Shown: piece by piece, positions 46,034 through 54,367 of the stretch | How positions within the stretch are numbered: the first letter of the stretch is position 1 | How the letters are laid out: the number at the start of each line of letters is the position of its first letter | From: Caproiciproducens galactitolivorans | Lineage (GTDB): Bacteria; Bacillota; Clostridia; Oscillospirales; Acutalibacteraceae | NCBI RefSeq assembly: GCF_026672255.1 | Contig: NZ_JAPOHA010000013.1 | Location: 1 to 64,000 of the forward strand | Direction of reading: 5' to 3' | Length of the DNA: 64,000 nt | The notes under the pieces: model-generated | Seen by the model: only the letters and a program-made list of their open reading frames with translations | Database searches by the model: none | What the model was told of the DNA's origin: nothing | Position numbers and translations under genes: made by a program

Positions 46034-48487
46034 TTATTCTTTATAAGCCTCCATCATAAAGGCTTCAAAAATGTCGCCCTGCTTAATGTCGTTGAACTTT
46101 TCAAGTCCGATACCGCAGTCGTAACCTTCGGCCACTTCCTTCACATCGTCCTTGAAGCGGCGCAGGGAATCAATTTTATCCTCGGTAATCACGATGCCGT
46201 CGCGCACAACGCGGATCTGCGCGGCGCGGGTAATCTTGCCCGTGGTAACGTGGGCGCCCGCGATGGTGCCCACACTGGTAATTTTATAAACTTCGCGGCA
46301 CTCGGCCTTGCCAAGGGCAACTTCGCGGTACTTCGGCGCGAGCATACCCTTCATGGCGGACTCGATTTCGTCGATGCAGTCGTAAATAATGCGGTACAAA
46401 CGCATATCCACGCCGTCGCGCTTCGCGTTTTCCTCGGCAACGGGGTCGGGGCGCACGTTGAAGCCGACAATAATGGCGTTGGACGCGTAGGCGAGCATTA
46501 CGTCGGATTCGCTGATCGCACCGACGCCGCCGTGAATAACATTCACGCGAACCTCGTCGTTGCTCAGTTTTTCCAGCGACTGCCTTACCGCTTCCACAGA
46601 GCCCTGCACATCGGCCTTGACGATGATCTGGAGTTCCTTCATGTCGCCCTGCTTCATCTGGTCGAACAGATTGTCAAGGGTGACCTTCGTGCGGGAGTTG
46701 AACCGCTCTTCCTTCATCTCGTTGCGGCGCTGTTCCACCAGCTCCCTCGCCAGACGTTCGTCGGAAACGGCGTTGAAAATATCGCCGCCCGTCGGGACGT
46801 CGTCCAGTCCGGTAATTTCCACCGGAACGCTCGGGCCCGCGGAATCAATCTTATTGCCGTCCGCGTCCGTCATGGCGCGTACGCGGCCGACGGTGGTACC
46901 GGCAACAAGGATGTCGCCCGTATGGAGCGTACCGTTCTGTACCAGCATGGTTGCGATCGGGCCGCGGCCCTTGTCGAGCCTTGCCTCAATAACGGTACCC
47001 TTTGCCGCGCGGTCGGGGTTCGCTTTCAGTTCCTTCATATCGGCGGTCAGGATGATCATCTCAAGAAGGTCCTTGATTCCGGTTTTCTGCAAAGCGGAAA
47101 CCGGAATGCACGGCGTATCGCCGCCCCATTCCTCCGGTACAAGGTCGTATTCGGTCAGCTGCTCCAGAACATGCTGCGGATTCGCGCCCGGTTTATCCAT
47201 CTTGTTGATTGCGACAATAATCGAAACCTTGGCGGCCTTTGCATGGTGAATTGCCTCAATGGTCTGCGGCATGATGCCGTCGTCCGCGGCGACAACCAGC
47301 ACGGCGATATCCGTTACCTGCGCGCCTCTTGCACGCATGGTGGTAAACGCGGCGTGGCCCGGTGTATCCAGGAATGTAACCTCGCGGTCGCCGAGCTTTA
47401 CCTGATACGCGCCGATATGCTGGGTAATTCCGCCCGCTTCGGTGGCGGTAACATTCGCGTGGCGAATGGCGTCGAGCAGGGAGGTCTTTCCGTGGTCAAC
47501 GTGGCCCATCACCACGACGACCGGCGCGCGCGGCACGAGGTTGTCGTCCTCATCCTCGCTGTCGTCGATAATCTGCTCCTCAATGGTAACGACGACTTCT
47601 TTTTCCACCTTCGCATGGAATTCCATTGCCACCAGCGAAGCCGTATCGAAATCGATCACGTCGTTCACCGCGGCGAACACGCCCATAGCCATCAGCTTCT
47701 TGATGACTTCGGCGGCGGTCGCCTTTAACCGCAGAGCCAGCTCGCCGACCGTGATTTCTTCCGGAATCTGCACGGTAATCGGCTTCGCCTTGCGTTCCAT
47801 TGCGATACGGCGCAGGCGCTCGGATTCCGTTTCCTTGCGGGAATTGCGCGGCCTGCCGCGGTATTGGCTGCTGCGCTGGGTCAGCTTCTGTTTCTGTACG
47901 GTGTTGTTGGTGTTGATTTTCTCGGAAGCAAGGCGGTCGTACTTCTCATTGTATTTATCCAGTTCCACATGGGAAGCGTGGGTATCGACAATTCTGCCCG
48001 CAGGCCGACGGATGCCGCTGTCGGTAGTATTGTTTGTCTGCTGCTGCGGTTTTCTCTGCAAGGTATTCTGAACCGGTCTGGGAGGAACAGGCGCTTTCTG
48101 GGGCTTGGGGCCAACCGGCGTAATTTTGCCCGGTTTCACCGCTTTGCGCACCGGTTTTTGATCCGGCTGCGGGTGCGCGGCTTTGGCGGGATGCGGGCCC
48201 TTTACCGGCTGCGCGGGTGCGGCGGGTTTTTCCGGCTGAATGGAAACATCCGGCTTTTCCGGTTCGATAACGGTTTCCTTCCGGTTCCCCTCTGCAAAAT
48301 ACGCGTCCAGATTTTCCATATTGTTTTTTTGCGTAAAGGTTTCAAAAACAACATCCAGTTCGCCTTCGTCAAGGGCGGTCATATGTTTTTTTACTTCGCC
48401 GGTATATTTCTGCAAAGTATCGATTACGTCCTTATTCGGTACGTTCAGGTCTTTGGCCACCTCGTGAACCCTGTATTTTATCATCAT
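46034..48487 (-). CDS. infB: Translation initiation factor IF-2
   Basis: An 817-residue GTPase that positions initiator tRNA. The N-terminal region contains an IF2_N domain ([20 protein letters not shown]) and a Pro/Lys/Gln-rich linker (about 90-230). The G domain has [25 protein letters not shown] and INKMDKP. Domains II-IV follow to the C-terminus. ATG with GAGGAGGAA upstream. Core gene of the nusA-infB operon. Confidence 0.98.
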   Translation of the reverse strand: MMIKYRVHEVAKDLNVPNKDVIDTLQKYTGEVKKHMTALDEGELDVVFETFTQKNNMENLDAYFAEGNRKETVIEPEKPDVSIQPEKPAAPAQPVKGPHPAKAAHPQPDQKPVRKAVKPGKITPVGPKPQKAPVPPRPVQNTLQRKPQQQTNNTTDSGIRRPAGRIVDTHASHVELDKYNEKYDRLASEKINTNNTVQKQKLTQRSSQYRGRPRNSRKETESERLRRIAMERKAKPITVQIPEEITVGELALRLKATAAEVIKKLMAMGVFAAVNDVIDFDTASLVAMEFHAKVEKEVVVTIEEQIIDDSEDEDDNLVPRAPVVVVMGHVDHGKTSLLDAIRHANVTATEAGGITQHIGAYQVKLGDREVTFLDTPGHAAFTTMRARGAQVTDIAVLVVAADDGIMPQTIEAIHHAKAAKVSIIVAINKMDKPGANPQHVLEQLTEYDLVPEEWGGDTPCIPVSALQKTGIKDLLEMIILTADMKELKANPDRAAKGTVIEARLDKGRGPIATMLVQNGTLHTGDILVAGTTVGRVRAMTDADGNKIDSAGPSVPVEITGLDDVPTGGDIFNAVSDERLARELVEQRRNEMKEERFNSRTKVTLDNLFDQMKQGDMKELQIIVKADVQGSVEAVRQSLEKLSNDEVRVNVIHGGVGAISESDVMLAYASNAIIVGFNVRPDPVAEENAKRDGVDMRLYRIIYDCIDEIESAMKGMLAPKYREVALGKAECREVYKITSVGTIAGAHVTTGKITRAAQIRVVRDGIVITEDKIDSLRRFKDDVKEVAEGYDCGIGLEKFNDIKQGDIFEAFMMEAYKE

Positions 48488-48502
48488 ATATGAAATTCCT
48501 CC

Positions 48503-48826
48503 TCATTCCTCAGTTCCGGCCGCCTGCGCAGTGCACAGTGCAATCAGTCTGGAAGCGAACCCGGCATCATTAACCGCAACAACTCCGGTTCGCTTTCCGA
48601 GAGCCATGCTGATTTCGTCCATCGTGGAGGAAAGCGCCTGCAAAGCGATTCCTTCCTCCTCGGCCGCAAGCCGTACCCCGCCCGCTGTCCGGGGCGACAG
48701 GTCCTTGGCGAGCAGCACCAGTTTTGCATTTCCCCTGCGCAGCGATTCGATCACCGCGTCGTTGCCGAGCGTGAGCCTTCCGGCCCGCCGCGCAATCCCA
48801 AGAAGATGCAGTATTTTTTCATTCAT
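48503..48826 (-). CDS. ylxQ: L7Ae/L30e-family RNA-binding protein YlxQ
   Basis: A 107-residue kink-turn-type RNA-binding protein (LLGIARRAGRLTLGNDAVIE, then NAKLVLLAKDLSPRTA). The start is the ATG overlapping the end of ylxR and preceded by GGAGGAGG; an extended upstream frame antisense to the neighbour is ignored. Standard position between ylxR and infB. Confidence 0.93.
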   Translation of the reverse strand: MNEKILHLLGIARRAGRLTLGNDAVIESLRRGNAKLVLLAKDLSPRTAGGVRLAAEEEGIALQALSSTMDEISMALGKRTGVVAVNDAGFASRLIALCTAQAAGTEE

Positions 48827-49094
48827 TCCGGCTGATTTCCTCCTCCATACGATCGTAAACCTCATCGGGGATTTTACAGGAGAAGGCTTTTTCAAATCTT
48901 CTCGATTTCCGCGCGGCTTTCAGGCAGTCGATGCTTTTGCAGACATACGCGCCGCGTCCCGGTTTGCGCCCCGTCAGGTCAAGGGAGATTTCCCCTTCGG
49001 GTGATTTTACAACCCGCACAAGTTCTTTTTTGGGCTTCATTTCCCCGCATCCCGCGCACATGCGAAGCGGTACCTTTTTTTGATGCATCGTCAT
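48819..49094 (-). CDS. ylxR: YlxR/RnpM RNA-binding protein
   Basis: 91 residues with the DUF448 motif PLRMCAGCGEMKPKKELVRV and GRGAYVC..IDCLKAA, cysteines typical of the family. Known family members bind RNA and the RNase P RNA. Start chosen as the ATG five bases after AAGGCGGTG; a downstream ATG is possible. Located between nusA and ylxQ. Confidence 0.93.
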   Translation of the reverse strand: MTMHQKKVPLRMCAGCGEMKPKKELVRVVKSPEGEISLDLTGRKPGRGAYVCKSIDCLKAARKSRRFEKAFSCKIPDEVYDRMEEEISRNE

Positions 49095-49110
49095 CACCGC
49101 CTTACCTGAA

Positions 49111-50169
49111 TTAGGATTTCTCTTCTTCGCCGTAGAAGCCGCTCTCCGGTTTAATATCGATTTTCCAGCCCGTCAGCTTGGCGGCAAGGCGGGCGTTCTG
49201 CCCCTTGTTGCCAATGGCGAGGGAAAGCTGGCTTTCCGGCACGGTTACACGGCAGGCGTGCGAACCGTCCTCGGCCGGAACAACGTTAAGAACATCGGCG
49301 GGCGAAAGCGCGGAAGCGATAAATTTCGCCGGGTCTTCATTGTACTCGACAATGTCGATTTTTTCGCCGCCCAGTTCGTTAACAATGTTGGATACGCGCG
49401 CGCCGCGCGCGCCGATGCAGGCGCCGACCGCGTCTACGTCGGGGTTGTGGCTCTGCACCGCGATTTTTGTGCGGGAACCCGCTTCGCGGGAAACCGCTTT
49501 TATTTCCACCGTGCCGTCGTAGATTTCCGGCACTTCGGTTTCAAACAGACGTTTTACCAAATCGGGGTGAATGCGGCTGATCATGGCGCGCGGTCCCTTT
49601 TCGGTTGCTTTTACGTCGACCACGTAAACCTTGATGTGGTCGCCCTCGGTCAGCTTTTCGTCGCCGACCTGCTCGCTCTTCGGCAGAATCGCCTCGGCTT
49701 TTCCGATCAGCAGCGTTGCCGCGCCGGTGCGCGGGTCCACGCGCTCGACCAGCGCGCTCACCAGTTCCTGGTGCTTGCTCTGGAATTCCTGCATCATCTG
49801 GCCGCGCTCGCCGTCGCGGATGCCCTGGCGGATAATGTTGCGCGCGGTCTGTGCCGCGATGCGCCCGAACTCCTTGGTGTTGAGCTGAACGTTAACCGTG
49901 TCGCCGATTCCCGCCGCGGGGTCGATGCTGCGCGCGTCTTCCAGAAGGATTTCTTTCCCCTGTTCGGTTATGTCCTCAACGACGGTCTTGCGCAGGTAAA
50001 CATCGAACGTGCCTTTTGCAGGTTCCATGTTGATCACGCAGTCCTCGTTGCCGTAGCTGCTCTTGCAGGCCGTAACGATCGCTTTTTTAATTTTGTCGAT
50101 CATAAAATCGACGGGGATGCCCCTTTCCTTTTCCAGAAGGGTAAGAGCCTCGAAAACTTCGCTGTTCAT
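49111..50169 (-). CDS. nusA: Transcription factor NusA
   Basis: A 352-residue elongation/termination factor. The N-terminal RNA-polymerase-binding domain is followed by S1 (about 135-200) and two KH domains (about 200-345, with GACIGARGARVSNIVNEL and AIGNKGQNARLAAKLTGWKI). No extended acidic C-terminal repeats, as in other Firmicutes. ATG start overlaps the rimP stop. Confidence 0.97.
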   Translation of the reverse strand: MNSEVFEALTLLEKERGIPVDFMIDKIKKAIVTACKSSYGNEDCVINMEPAKGTFDVYLRKTVVEDITEQGKEILLEDARSIDPAAGIGDTVNVQLNTKEFGRIAAQTARNIIRQGIRDGERGQMMQEFQSKHQELVSALVERVDPRTGAATLLIGKAEAILPKSEQVGDEKLTEGDHIKVYVVDVKATEKGPRAMISRIHPDLVKRLFETEVPEIYDGTVEIKAVSREAGSRTKIAVQSHNPDVDAVGACIGARGARVSNIVNELGGEKIDIVEYNEDPAKFIASALSPADVLNVVPAEDGSHACRVTVPESQLSLAIGNKGQNARLAAKLTGWKIDIKPESGFYGEEEKS

Positions 50170-50666
50170 TCCGCAATACCTCCAACAATATCATCTTCCA
50201 CCAGCCGTACGGACGAGGCATCCTTTTGGGCAAGTGAGATTGTTTCCCCATTATCCGTTTCTAAAATTATCGTATCTTCCTGAAAATCCCGAAGCGTTCC
50301 GGTCAGCTCGCGCCGCCCGTCCTCCAGGGGGTGAAACAGCTTTGCCCGCACTTTTGCTCCCAAAAACGCCCGGAAATGCTCTTCGCGGACAAGCTCGCGC
50401 TCCATTCCGGGGGAAGAAACCTCCAGGCAGTAAGACTGTTCAATCGGGTCAAGCTGATCGAGCGGATCATTAATCGCGCGGCTCATCGCTTCGCAGTCTT
50501 CAATGCCCACGCCGCCCTCTTTATCGATGAAAATGCGCAGGAACCAGCCGGCCCCTTCTTTTACAAAGCGTACATCCCAAATGGTCAGGCCAAGACCGGC
50601 CGCAATCGGAGCGGCAAGTTTCCAGACCACATCAACGGTATTCCCGCTCTTTTTCCTGTTTGACAA
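50166..50666 (-). CDS. rimP: Ribosome maturation factor RimP
   Basis: A 166-residue 30S maturation factor. An N-terminal domain (KLAAPIAAGLGLTIWDVRFV, then WFLRIFIDKEGGVGIEDCEA) is followed by a C-terminal Sm-like domain. The start is TTG at 50666 after GAGGTGAACGGA; the longer frame upstream lies in the leader hairpin region and is not family sequence. First gene of the operon. Confidence 0.93.
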   Translation of the reverse strand: MSNRKKSGNTVDVVWKLAAPIAAGLGLTIWDVRFVKEGAGWFLRIFIDKEGGVGIEDCEAMSRAINDPLDQLDPIEQSYCLEVSSPGMERELVREEHFRAFLGAKVRAKLFHPLEDGRRELTGTLRDFQEDTIILETDNGETISLAQKDASSVRLVEDDIVGGIAE

Positions 50667-50685
50667 TCCGTTCACCTCATAATAC

Positions 50686-50716
50686 AAACAAAAGAGCGGG
50701 TCGCCCCACTCTTTCA
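50686..50716 (-). promoter_or_regulatory. Terminator-like hairpin in the rimP-nusA leader
   Basis: On the minus strand AAAGAGTGGGG and CCCGCTCTTT form a stem (one mismatch) followed by TTTGTTTG, about 20 bases before the rimP start. It could be an attenuator; NusA autoregulation of its operon is known in other bacteria, but here it is only a candidate. Confidence 0.45.
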
Positions 50717-50792
50717 TCCTTCATAATATTACTTGTTTATAATATCACAATAAACGCTTAAATGCAAGGGGCAAATCTGCACCTTTTTCCGC

Positions 50793-51329
50793 CTATTCTT
50801 CCATTTGTTTTCCCAAAAACGACGCCGCGACCTGCGCCAGCTTTGTTTCGCTGTCGCTGGGAGCTTCGTTGCCGTCGTTCGACAGCAGGATAACGGCCCC
50901 CGTTACGTCGCTGGAAGCAATAATCGGGCAGATGACTTCCGCCGTGCGGTCGACGCCCTCAACCGGCTTGAGCGCGGAATTTCCCTTGCTTACGAAATTC
51001 TGCCGGCTTTGCATATATTCCTCCAGTTCGGAAGTAACGCGGCGTTCTAAAAACTCTTTGCGCGACACCCCGGCCGCCGCAACGACATGGTCGCGGTCGC
51101 AGACAAGGGTCGGCAGACTGACCACTTTGGAAAGCACGTCTGCGTACTGCCCCGCGAAGGTGGAAAGCTCTCCTACGGGAGAATATTTCTTAAAGATAAC
51201 TCCTCCCTGCGTATCGGTAAAAATTTCAAGCGCATCCCCTTCGCGGATACGAAGTGTGCGGCGGATTTCCTTTGGGATGACAACGCGGCCTAGATCATCA
51301 ATTCTTCTGACTATTCCTGTAGCTTTCAA
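50793..51329 (-). CDS. spoVT: Stage V sporulation protein T
   Basis: A 178-residue transcription regulator. The N-terminal AbrB/SpoVT swapped-hairpin domain (MKATGIVRRIDDLGRVVIPK, then IRREGDALEIFTD-type) binds DNA, and a C-terminal GAF domain (about 60-178) dimerises. SpoVT controls sigma-G-dependent genes in the forespore. ATG with GGAGGGAAAT upstream. It marks the organism as a spore former. Confidence 0.95.
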   Translation of the reverse strand: MKATGIVRRIDDLGRVVIPKEIRRTLRIREGDALEIFTDTQGGVIFKKYSPVGELSTFAGQYADVLSKVVSLPTLVCDRDHVVAAAGVSRKEFLERRVTSELEEYMQSRQNFVSKGNSALKPVEGVDRTAEVICPIIASSDVTGAVILLSNDGNEAPSDSETKLAQVAASFLGKQMEE

Positions 51330-51627
51330 ATTTATTTCCCTCCTGTTACGGTGTTGTCATTGCTTATTATCCGCAGGAAAATCGAAGCTATACAAGATTT
51401 TACAAGGTTGGTTTTGGCAAATTTTGCCCCGGTTTCCTTCATGATTTTATTCAATTATTTAGCATAAAATAAAAGGAAACAGAGACGGAAAGCGTCTTGA
51501 GTGCCCTTGCCGGCGAAGGCGTTATCATGGATTTTCTTCTTTGGAAAAGCCGTTTTTGCTTGTAAACGGCGGCATACCGTATTATAATAAAGCGTAACAA
51601 GTTTTCCCGAAAATTGGAGGTTTAACA

Positions 51628-52083
51628 TTGAAAAAAATATGGAATTTATGCGCCGCCGTGCTCGCGGCCGCCGTCCTGTTCGCGCTGGCGGGCTGCTCGG
51701 CACGTACTCCGATAACGGCGGACGAGTTTAAAAAGCAGGCCGAAGCGCAGGGCTTCAAAGTAACCGACGCCAGCGGCGCGAGCCCAGCGGTTGAAAAATA
51801 TTTCGACGCGGTAAAAAGCGAAACCGGCACGGATATTACGTACCTTGCCTTCTCCTCGGAGAGTTCCGCGCAGGAATCCTACAAAACCATCAAGGCAAAT
51901 ATTTCGAACGGCGCGACCGGGACTTCCACCAACGTGGATTCCTCATCCTATAACAAATACACCTTCGTGAACGGGGAACTGTCCCACACGCTGGTGCGTA
52001 TGAACAAGACCATCGTTTACGGCAAGACGACCACCGCCCACAAAAATCAAGTGGATGATTTTCTGAAAGCAATCAAATATTAA
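51628..52083 (+). CDS. Lipoprotein of unknown function
   Basis: A 151-residue protein with a signal peptide and lipobox (MKKIWNLCAAVLAAAVLFAL, then AGCSAR; Cys at about 23). The mature part is mixed alpha/beta with a repeated polar segment (FKVTDASGASPAVEKYFDAV, YKTIKANISNGATG). No recognised domain; exported and anchored by lipid. TTG start after TGGAGGTTT. It has its own terminator. Confidence 0.75.
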   Translation: MKKIWNLCAAVLAAAVLFALAGCSARTPITADEFKKQAEAQGFKVTDASGASPAVEKYFDAVKSETGTDITYLAFSSESSAQESYKTIKANISNGATGTSTNVDSSSYNKYTFVNGELSHTLVRMNKTIVYGKTTTAHKNQVDDFLKAIKY

Positions 52084-52086
52084 GCG

Positions 52087-52119
52087 ATCCTCCCGGACGA
52101 TTCCGGGAGGATTTTTTTA
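52087..52119 (+). terminator. Terminator after the lipoprotein gene
   Basis: ATCCTCCCGGA and TCCGGGAGGAT form an 11-bp stem around a short loop, followed by seven T. Confidence 0.9.
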
Positions 52120-52186
52120 TTCAGTTCGAAATACGGCACGATTCCCCTGCATTTTCCATTTCTTTGTTTTAAATTGCAAATACCTG

Positions 52187-52215
52187 TTGCATTATTGGAA
52201 TAAAAGGGTTATAAT
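52187..52215 (+). promoter_or_regulatory. Promoter of the candidate ncRNA
   Basis: TTGCAT (52187-52192), 17 bases, TATAAT (52210-52215). No protein gene follows on this strand; the next elements are hairpins and a terminator. Confidence 0.65.
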
Positions 52216-52221
52216 TTGCTT

Positions 52222-52447
52222 GCAAGGCATAAAGATATAAAAATTGCAATGCAGGAACAGGTGGTCGAAACACCTGCTCCCTGCATACGGAGTAATAGGG
52301 CTCCATATGCAACTGATATAATCAGCACATTGCGGTTTCTATTATACCTCCTGTTTGCGGTTTTGTACAGGGGTATTTTCGAAATTCGCATTGTGCAGGT
52401 AGCGTTGTATATGGATTGATTCAAAAATCCATGTACAGCGTTTTTTT
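52222..52447 (+). ncRNA. Candidate structured small RNA, about 226 nt
   Basis: Bounded by a promoter and an intrinsic terminator. Hairpins in order: a 7-bp stem ATGCAGG/CCTGCAT (52249-52255, 52280-52286) enclosing CAGGTG/CACCTG (52258-52263, 52271-52276) with loop GTCGAAA; GGAG/CTCC (52289-52292, 52301-52304); CTGAT/ATCAG (52313-52317, 52321-52325); a bulged stem at 52345-52354 with 52367-52375; and a 14-bp terminator stem (52403-52416 with 52427-52440) followed by seven T. GCATA/TATGC could pair in place of part of the first stem. No ORF with a ribosome-binding site. The terminal part is repeated at the window start. No known family recognised. Confidence 0.55.
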
Positions 52448-52461
52448 ATGCCTTGCGTTCG

Positions 52462-52522
52462 GGCGGCGGGCGTCACCATTTTAATGAGACGGGTTTCCGG
52501 GTGCTCCGGTTTTCCCGCCGCC
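52462..52522. repeat. Long GC-rich hairpin, copy 2
   Basis: GGCGGCGGG (52462-52470) pairs with CCCGCCGCC (52514-52522). The loop has CACCATTTTAATGAGACGGG and GGGTGC, matching the loop of the hairpin at 103-179. Confidence 0.55.
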
Positions 52523-52562
52523 TTCCTTTTTACGCACAGCCCTTTTTCCTTAAACCACAGTC

Positions 52563-52740
52563 TTCGGCAGCCCGGCGAGCCGCACGCCGGGCGTAAGTCC
52601 GAAATCGTTTCGAAGGCATGCCCGAACTCTATCAGCGTGTCCTTCTTCCCCACCAGGGTGTCCCCCCTAGGGGGAAGATTCATCTAGTCGGCTTCCCGGC
52701 GGCGGGCATTGTGTCCTACCCCGCCGGGTGTAAGTCCGAC
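52563..52740 (+). repeat. Pair of hairpins with a conserved GTAAG internal loop, copy 2
   Basis: First hairpin: outer TTCGG/CCGAA (52563-52567, 52599-52603), inner CCCGGCG/CGCCGGG (52571-52577, 52585-52591). Second: outer GTCGG/CCGAC (52687-52691, 52736-52740), inner CCCGGCG/CGCCGGG (52695-52701, 52722-52728). The right loops are CGTAAGT and TGTAAGT. With copy 1, the outer stem occurs as TCCGG/CCGGA, GTCGG/CCGAC and TTCGG/CCGAA, a clear compensatory pattern. Confidence 0.6.
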
Positions 52741-52796
52741 ATTTTTATTTTTAGAATTTCACAGAGATCTCTTATGACAGAGGGACTCTTGTTTAA

Positions 52797-53490
52797 CCAA
52801 AAGGTTTCACCCTTTTCCGTCAATGAAAACCAATAGAAAGCATGTCCCCCAAAGACCCTTTGGGGATACCTCCGGGGTGCAGGGGGCTTTTATGGAACCC
52901 TCATGACAGGGCAGGTTAAGCCGGCACACACGTGTATAATGAGGTACCTTTTCTCTCTAAGCTACCTCAGAGGACCGTCAATGAAAACCACTAGAAAGCA
53001 TGTCCCCCAAAGACCCTTTGGGGATACCTCCGGGGTGCAGGGGGCTTTTATGGAACCCTCTTGACAGGGCAGGTTAAGCCTGCACACACGTTTATAATGA
53101 GGTACCTTTTCTCTCTAAGCTACCTCAGAGGAACGTCAATGAAAACCACATAGCATGCGTGTCCCCCAAAGACCTTTTGGGGATACCTCCGGGGTGCAGG
53201 GGGCTTTTATGGAACCCTCTTGACAGGGCAGGTAAAGCCTGCACACACGTTTATAATGAGGTACCTTTTCTCTCTAAGCGACCTCAGAGGAACGTCAATG
53301 AAAACCACATAGAATGCGTGTCCCCCAAAGACCTTTTGGGGATACCTTCGGGGTGCAGGGGGCTTTTATGGAACCCTCCCGCCGGGATTTAAAAGCCCCC
53401 TGCTCGTCCTTTGCCTACTTTCGGACGATTCCGAAAGTAGGGGCCCGCCCGGCCTGAGGGCAGACTAAATCATTTCCGTAATTCGATATG
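52797..53490 (-). repeat. Dispersed repeat R1, reversed, with a four-unit 158-bp tandem array
   Basis: Units begin at 52819, 52977, 53135 and 53294 (each GTCAATGAAAACC), with periods 158, 158 and 159 bp. The fourth is followed by the single R1 opening: the palindrome at 53414-53441 and GGGCAGACTAAATCATTTCC. Each unit has CCCCCAAAG..GGGGATACC, the GTGCAGGGGGCTTTT word and a GAGGTACC..GCTACCTC hairpin. The units are nearly identical, so amplification is probably recent. There are no spacers and no conserved coding frame. Confidence 0.85.
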
Positions 53491-53548
53491 GAGGGCAAAA
53501 GGGATAGGTTCGATTTTTTCAAAGCAGACAAGGTGTAGTTCCAACCCT

Positions 53549-53757
53549 TCGGGGAACCCCCGGCGAGGGTTCCCCACGCAGAAACAATCCACCGGACTAT
53601 TTCTGCTCCCTTCCTGCGCTTTTAAAAGGCAGGGGAACGATGGGGCTCCGCCCCAAACCCCGCAAACTTTTGAAAAAGTTTGAACAAAACTTTCATGTTG
53701 TTTCGGCTTAAGCCCTTCCGTTGGAGGAGCGCCGCTCGCGGCGCGGGGGAAACGGCT
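53549..53757 (+). repeat. Dispersed repeat R3, copy d
   Basis: Contains GGGGAACCCCCGGCGAGGG, the CTCCCTTCCTGCGCTTTTAA word, GGGGCTCCGCCCC, CAAACTTTTGAAAAAGTTTG, CGCCGCTCGCGGCG and a GGGGGAAACGGCTA end. It directly precedes the 3' end of rnfA. Confidence 0.75.
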
Positions 53758-53759
53758 AA

Positions 53760-53778
53760 AAGGACACTTTGTGTCCTT
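53760..53778 (-). terminator. Possible terminator of the Rnf-like operon
   Basis: AAGGACAC and GTGTCCTT form a perfect 8-bp stem with loop TTT, overlapping the rnfA stop codon. On the minus strand it is followed only by TTAGCC, so it would be weak. Confidence 0.4.
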
Positions 53779-54367
53779 AAAAGAGCTTGGTGCCGACCAG
53801 CCCCGCAAAGGCCATGGAAAGGATTCCGATATAGAGCAGCGTTGCGGGAAGCCCCCGGAAGGCCTTCGGCATCGCGTCGTTTTTCAGCTCCGGCATCGCG
53901 CGGGCAAAAAACCCCGCGGCCAAATAGAACGCGATTCCCGTCCCGAGCGCATAACCGACGGCGGAAGCAGGACTTAACGAAAAGCGGTTCACCGCAAACG
54001 GCATGGAAAGCACCACTGTGTTGATTGCCGCCGGCGCCAGCACCTGCCCGTACTGTTTGTAAAACGGGAAAGGCAGGAATTTCAAAAGCAATGCCACCAG
54101 AATGTAAGCCAGCGCGGCACAAAAGGCCGCGGCGGAGGGAAACAGAACCGGGCGGAACACACTGCCCGCCAATTTCGCGCTGATCCACGATCCGCCAACG
54201 GCGGAAAACAGGGAAAAGAGCGCGACAAACAGGGAATACACGCCCAGTGTTTTGGGCCTGCGCGCCGCGCGGAGCACATGGCTGAACCCAACGCCGCCGG
54301 CAAACAGAATATTTTCCGTTGTAACGGCAAGCAGGGCCGTGATCATCATCTGCGCAAACGTCGTCAT
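53777..54367 (-). CDS. rnfA: RnfA-like membrane subunit
   Basis: A 196-residue protein with six hydrophobic helices, matching the RnfA/NqrE family in length. It has TENILFAGGVGFSHVL near residue 17 and PAAINTVVLSMPFAVNR near 110, the two half-membrane regions that in RnfA normally carry Cys ligands of an intramembrane 2Fe-2S cluster. Here neither region contains a cysteine (ENILFAGGVG and AAINTVVLS), which is unusual. Last gene of C-D-E-A; overlaps rnfE by four bases. The rnfB gene that normally follows is absent; repeat R3 lies there instead. Confidence 0.8.
   Translation of the reverse strand: MTTFAQMMITALLAVTTENILFAGGVGFSHVLRAARRPKTLGVYSLFVALFSLFSAVGGSWISAKLAGSVFRPVLFPSAAAFCAALAYILVALLLKFLPFPFYKQYGQVLAPAAINTVVLSMPFAVNRFSLSPASAVGYALGTGIAFYLAAGFFARAMPELKNDAMPKAFRGLPATLLYIGILSMAFAGLVGTKLF

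Noticed and set aside
53159-53392. 77-codon frame across two tandem units
   Set aside because: The unit length is not a multiple of three and the frame is not kept; it is a by-product of the repeat.
52819-53452. Tandem array considered as a CRISPR array
   Set aside because: The period is about 158 bp with nearly identical units and no unique spacers, and no cas genes lie nearby.
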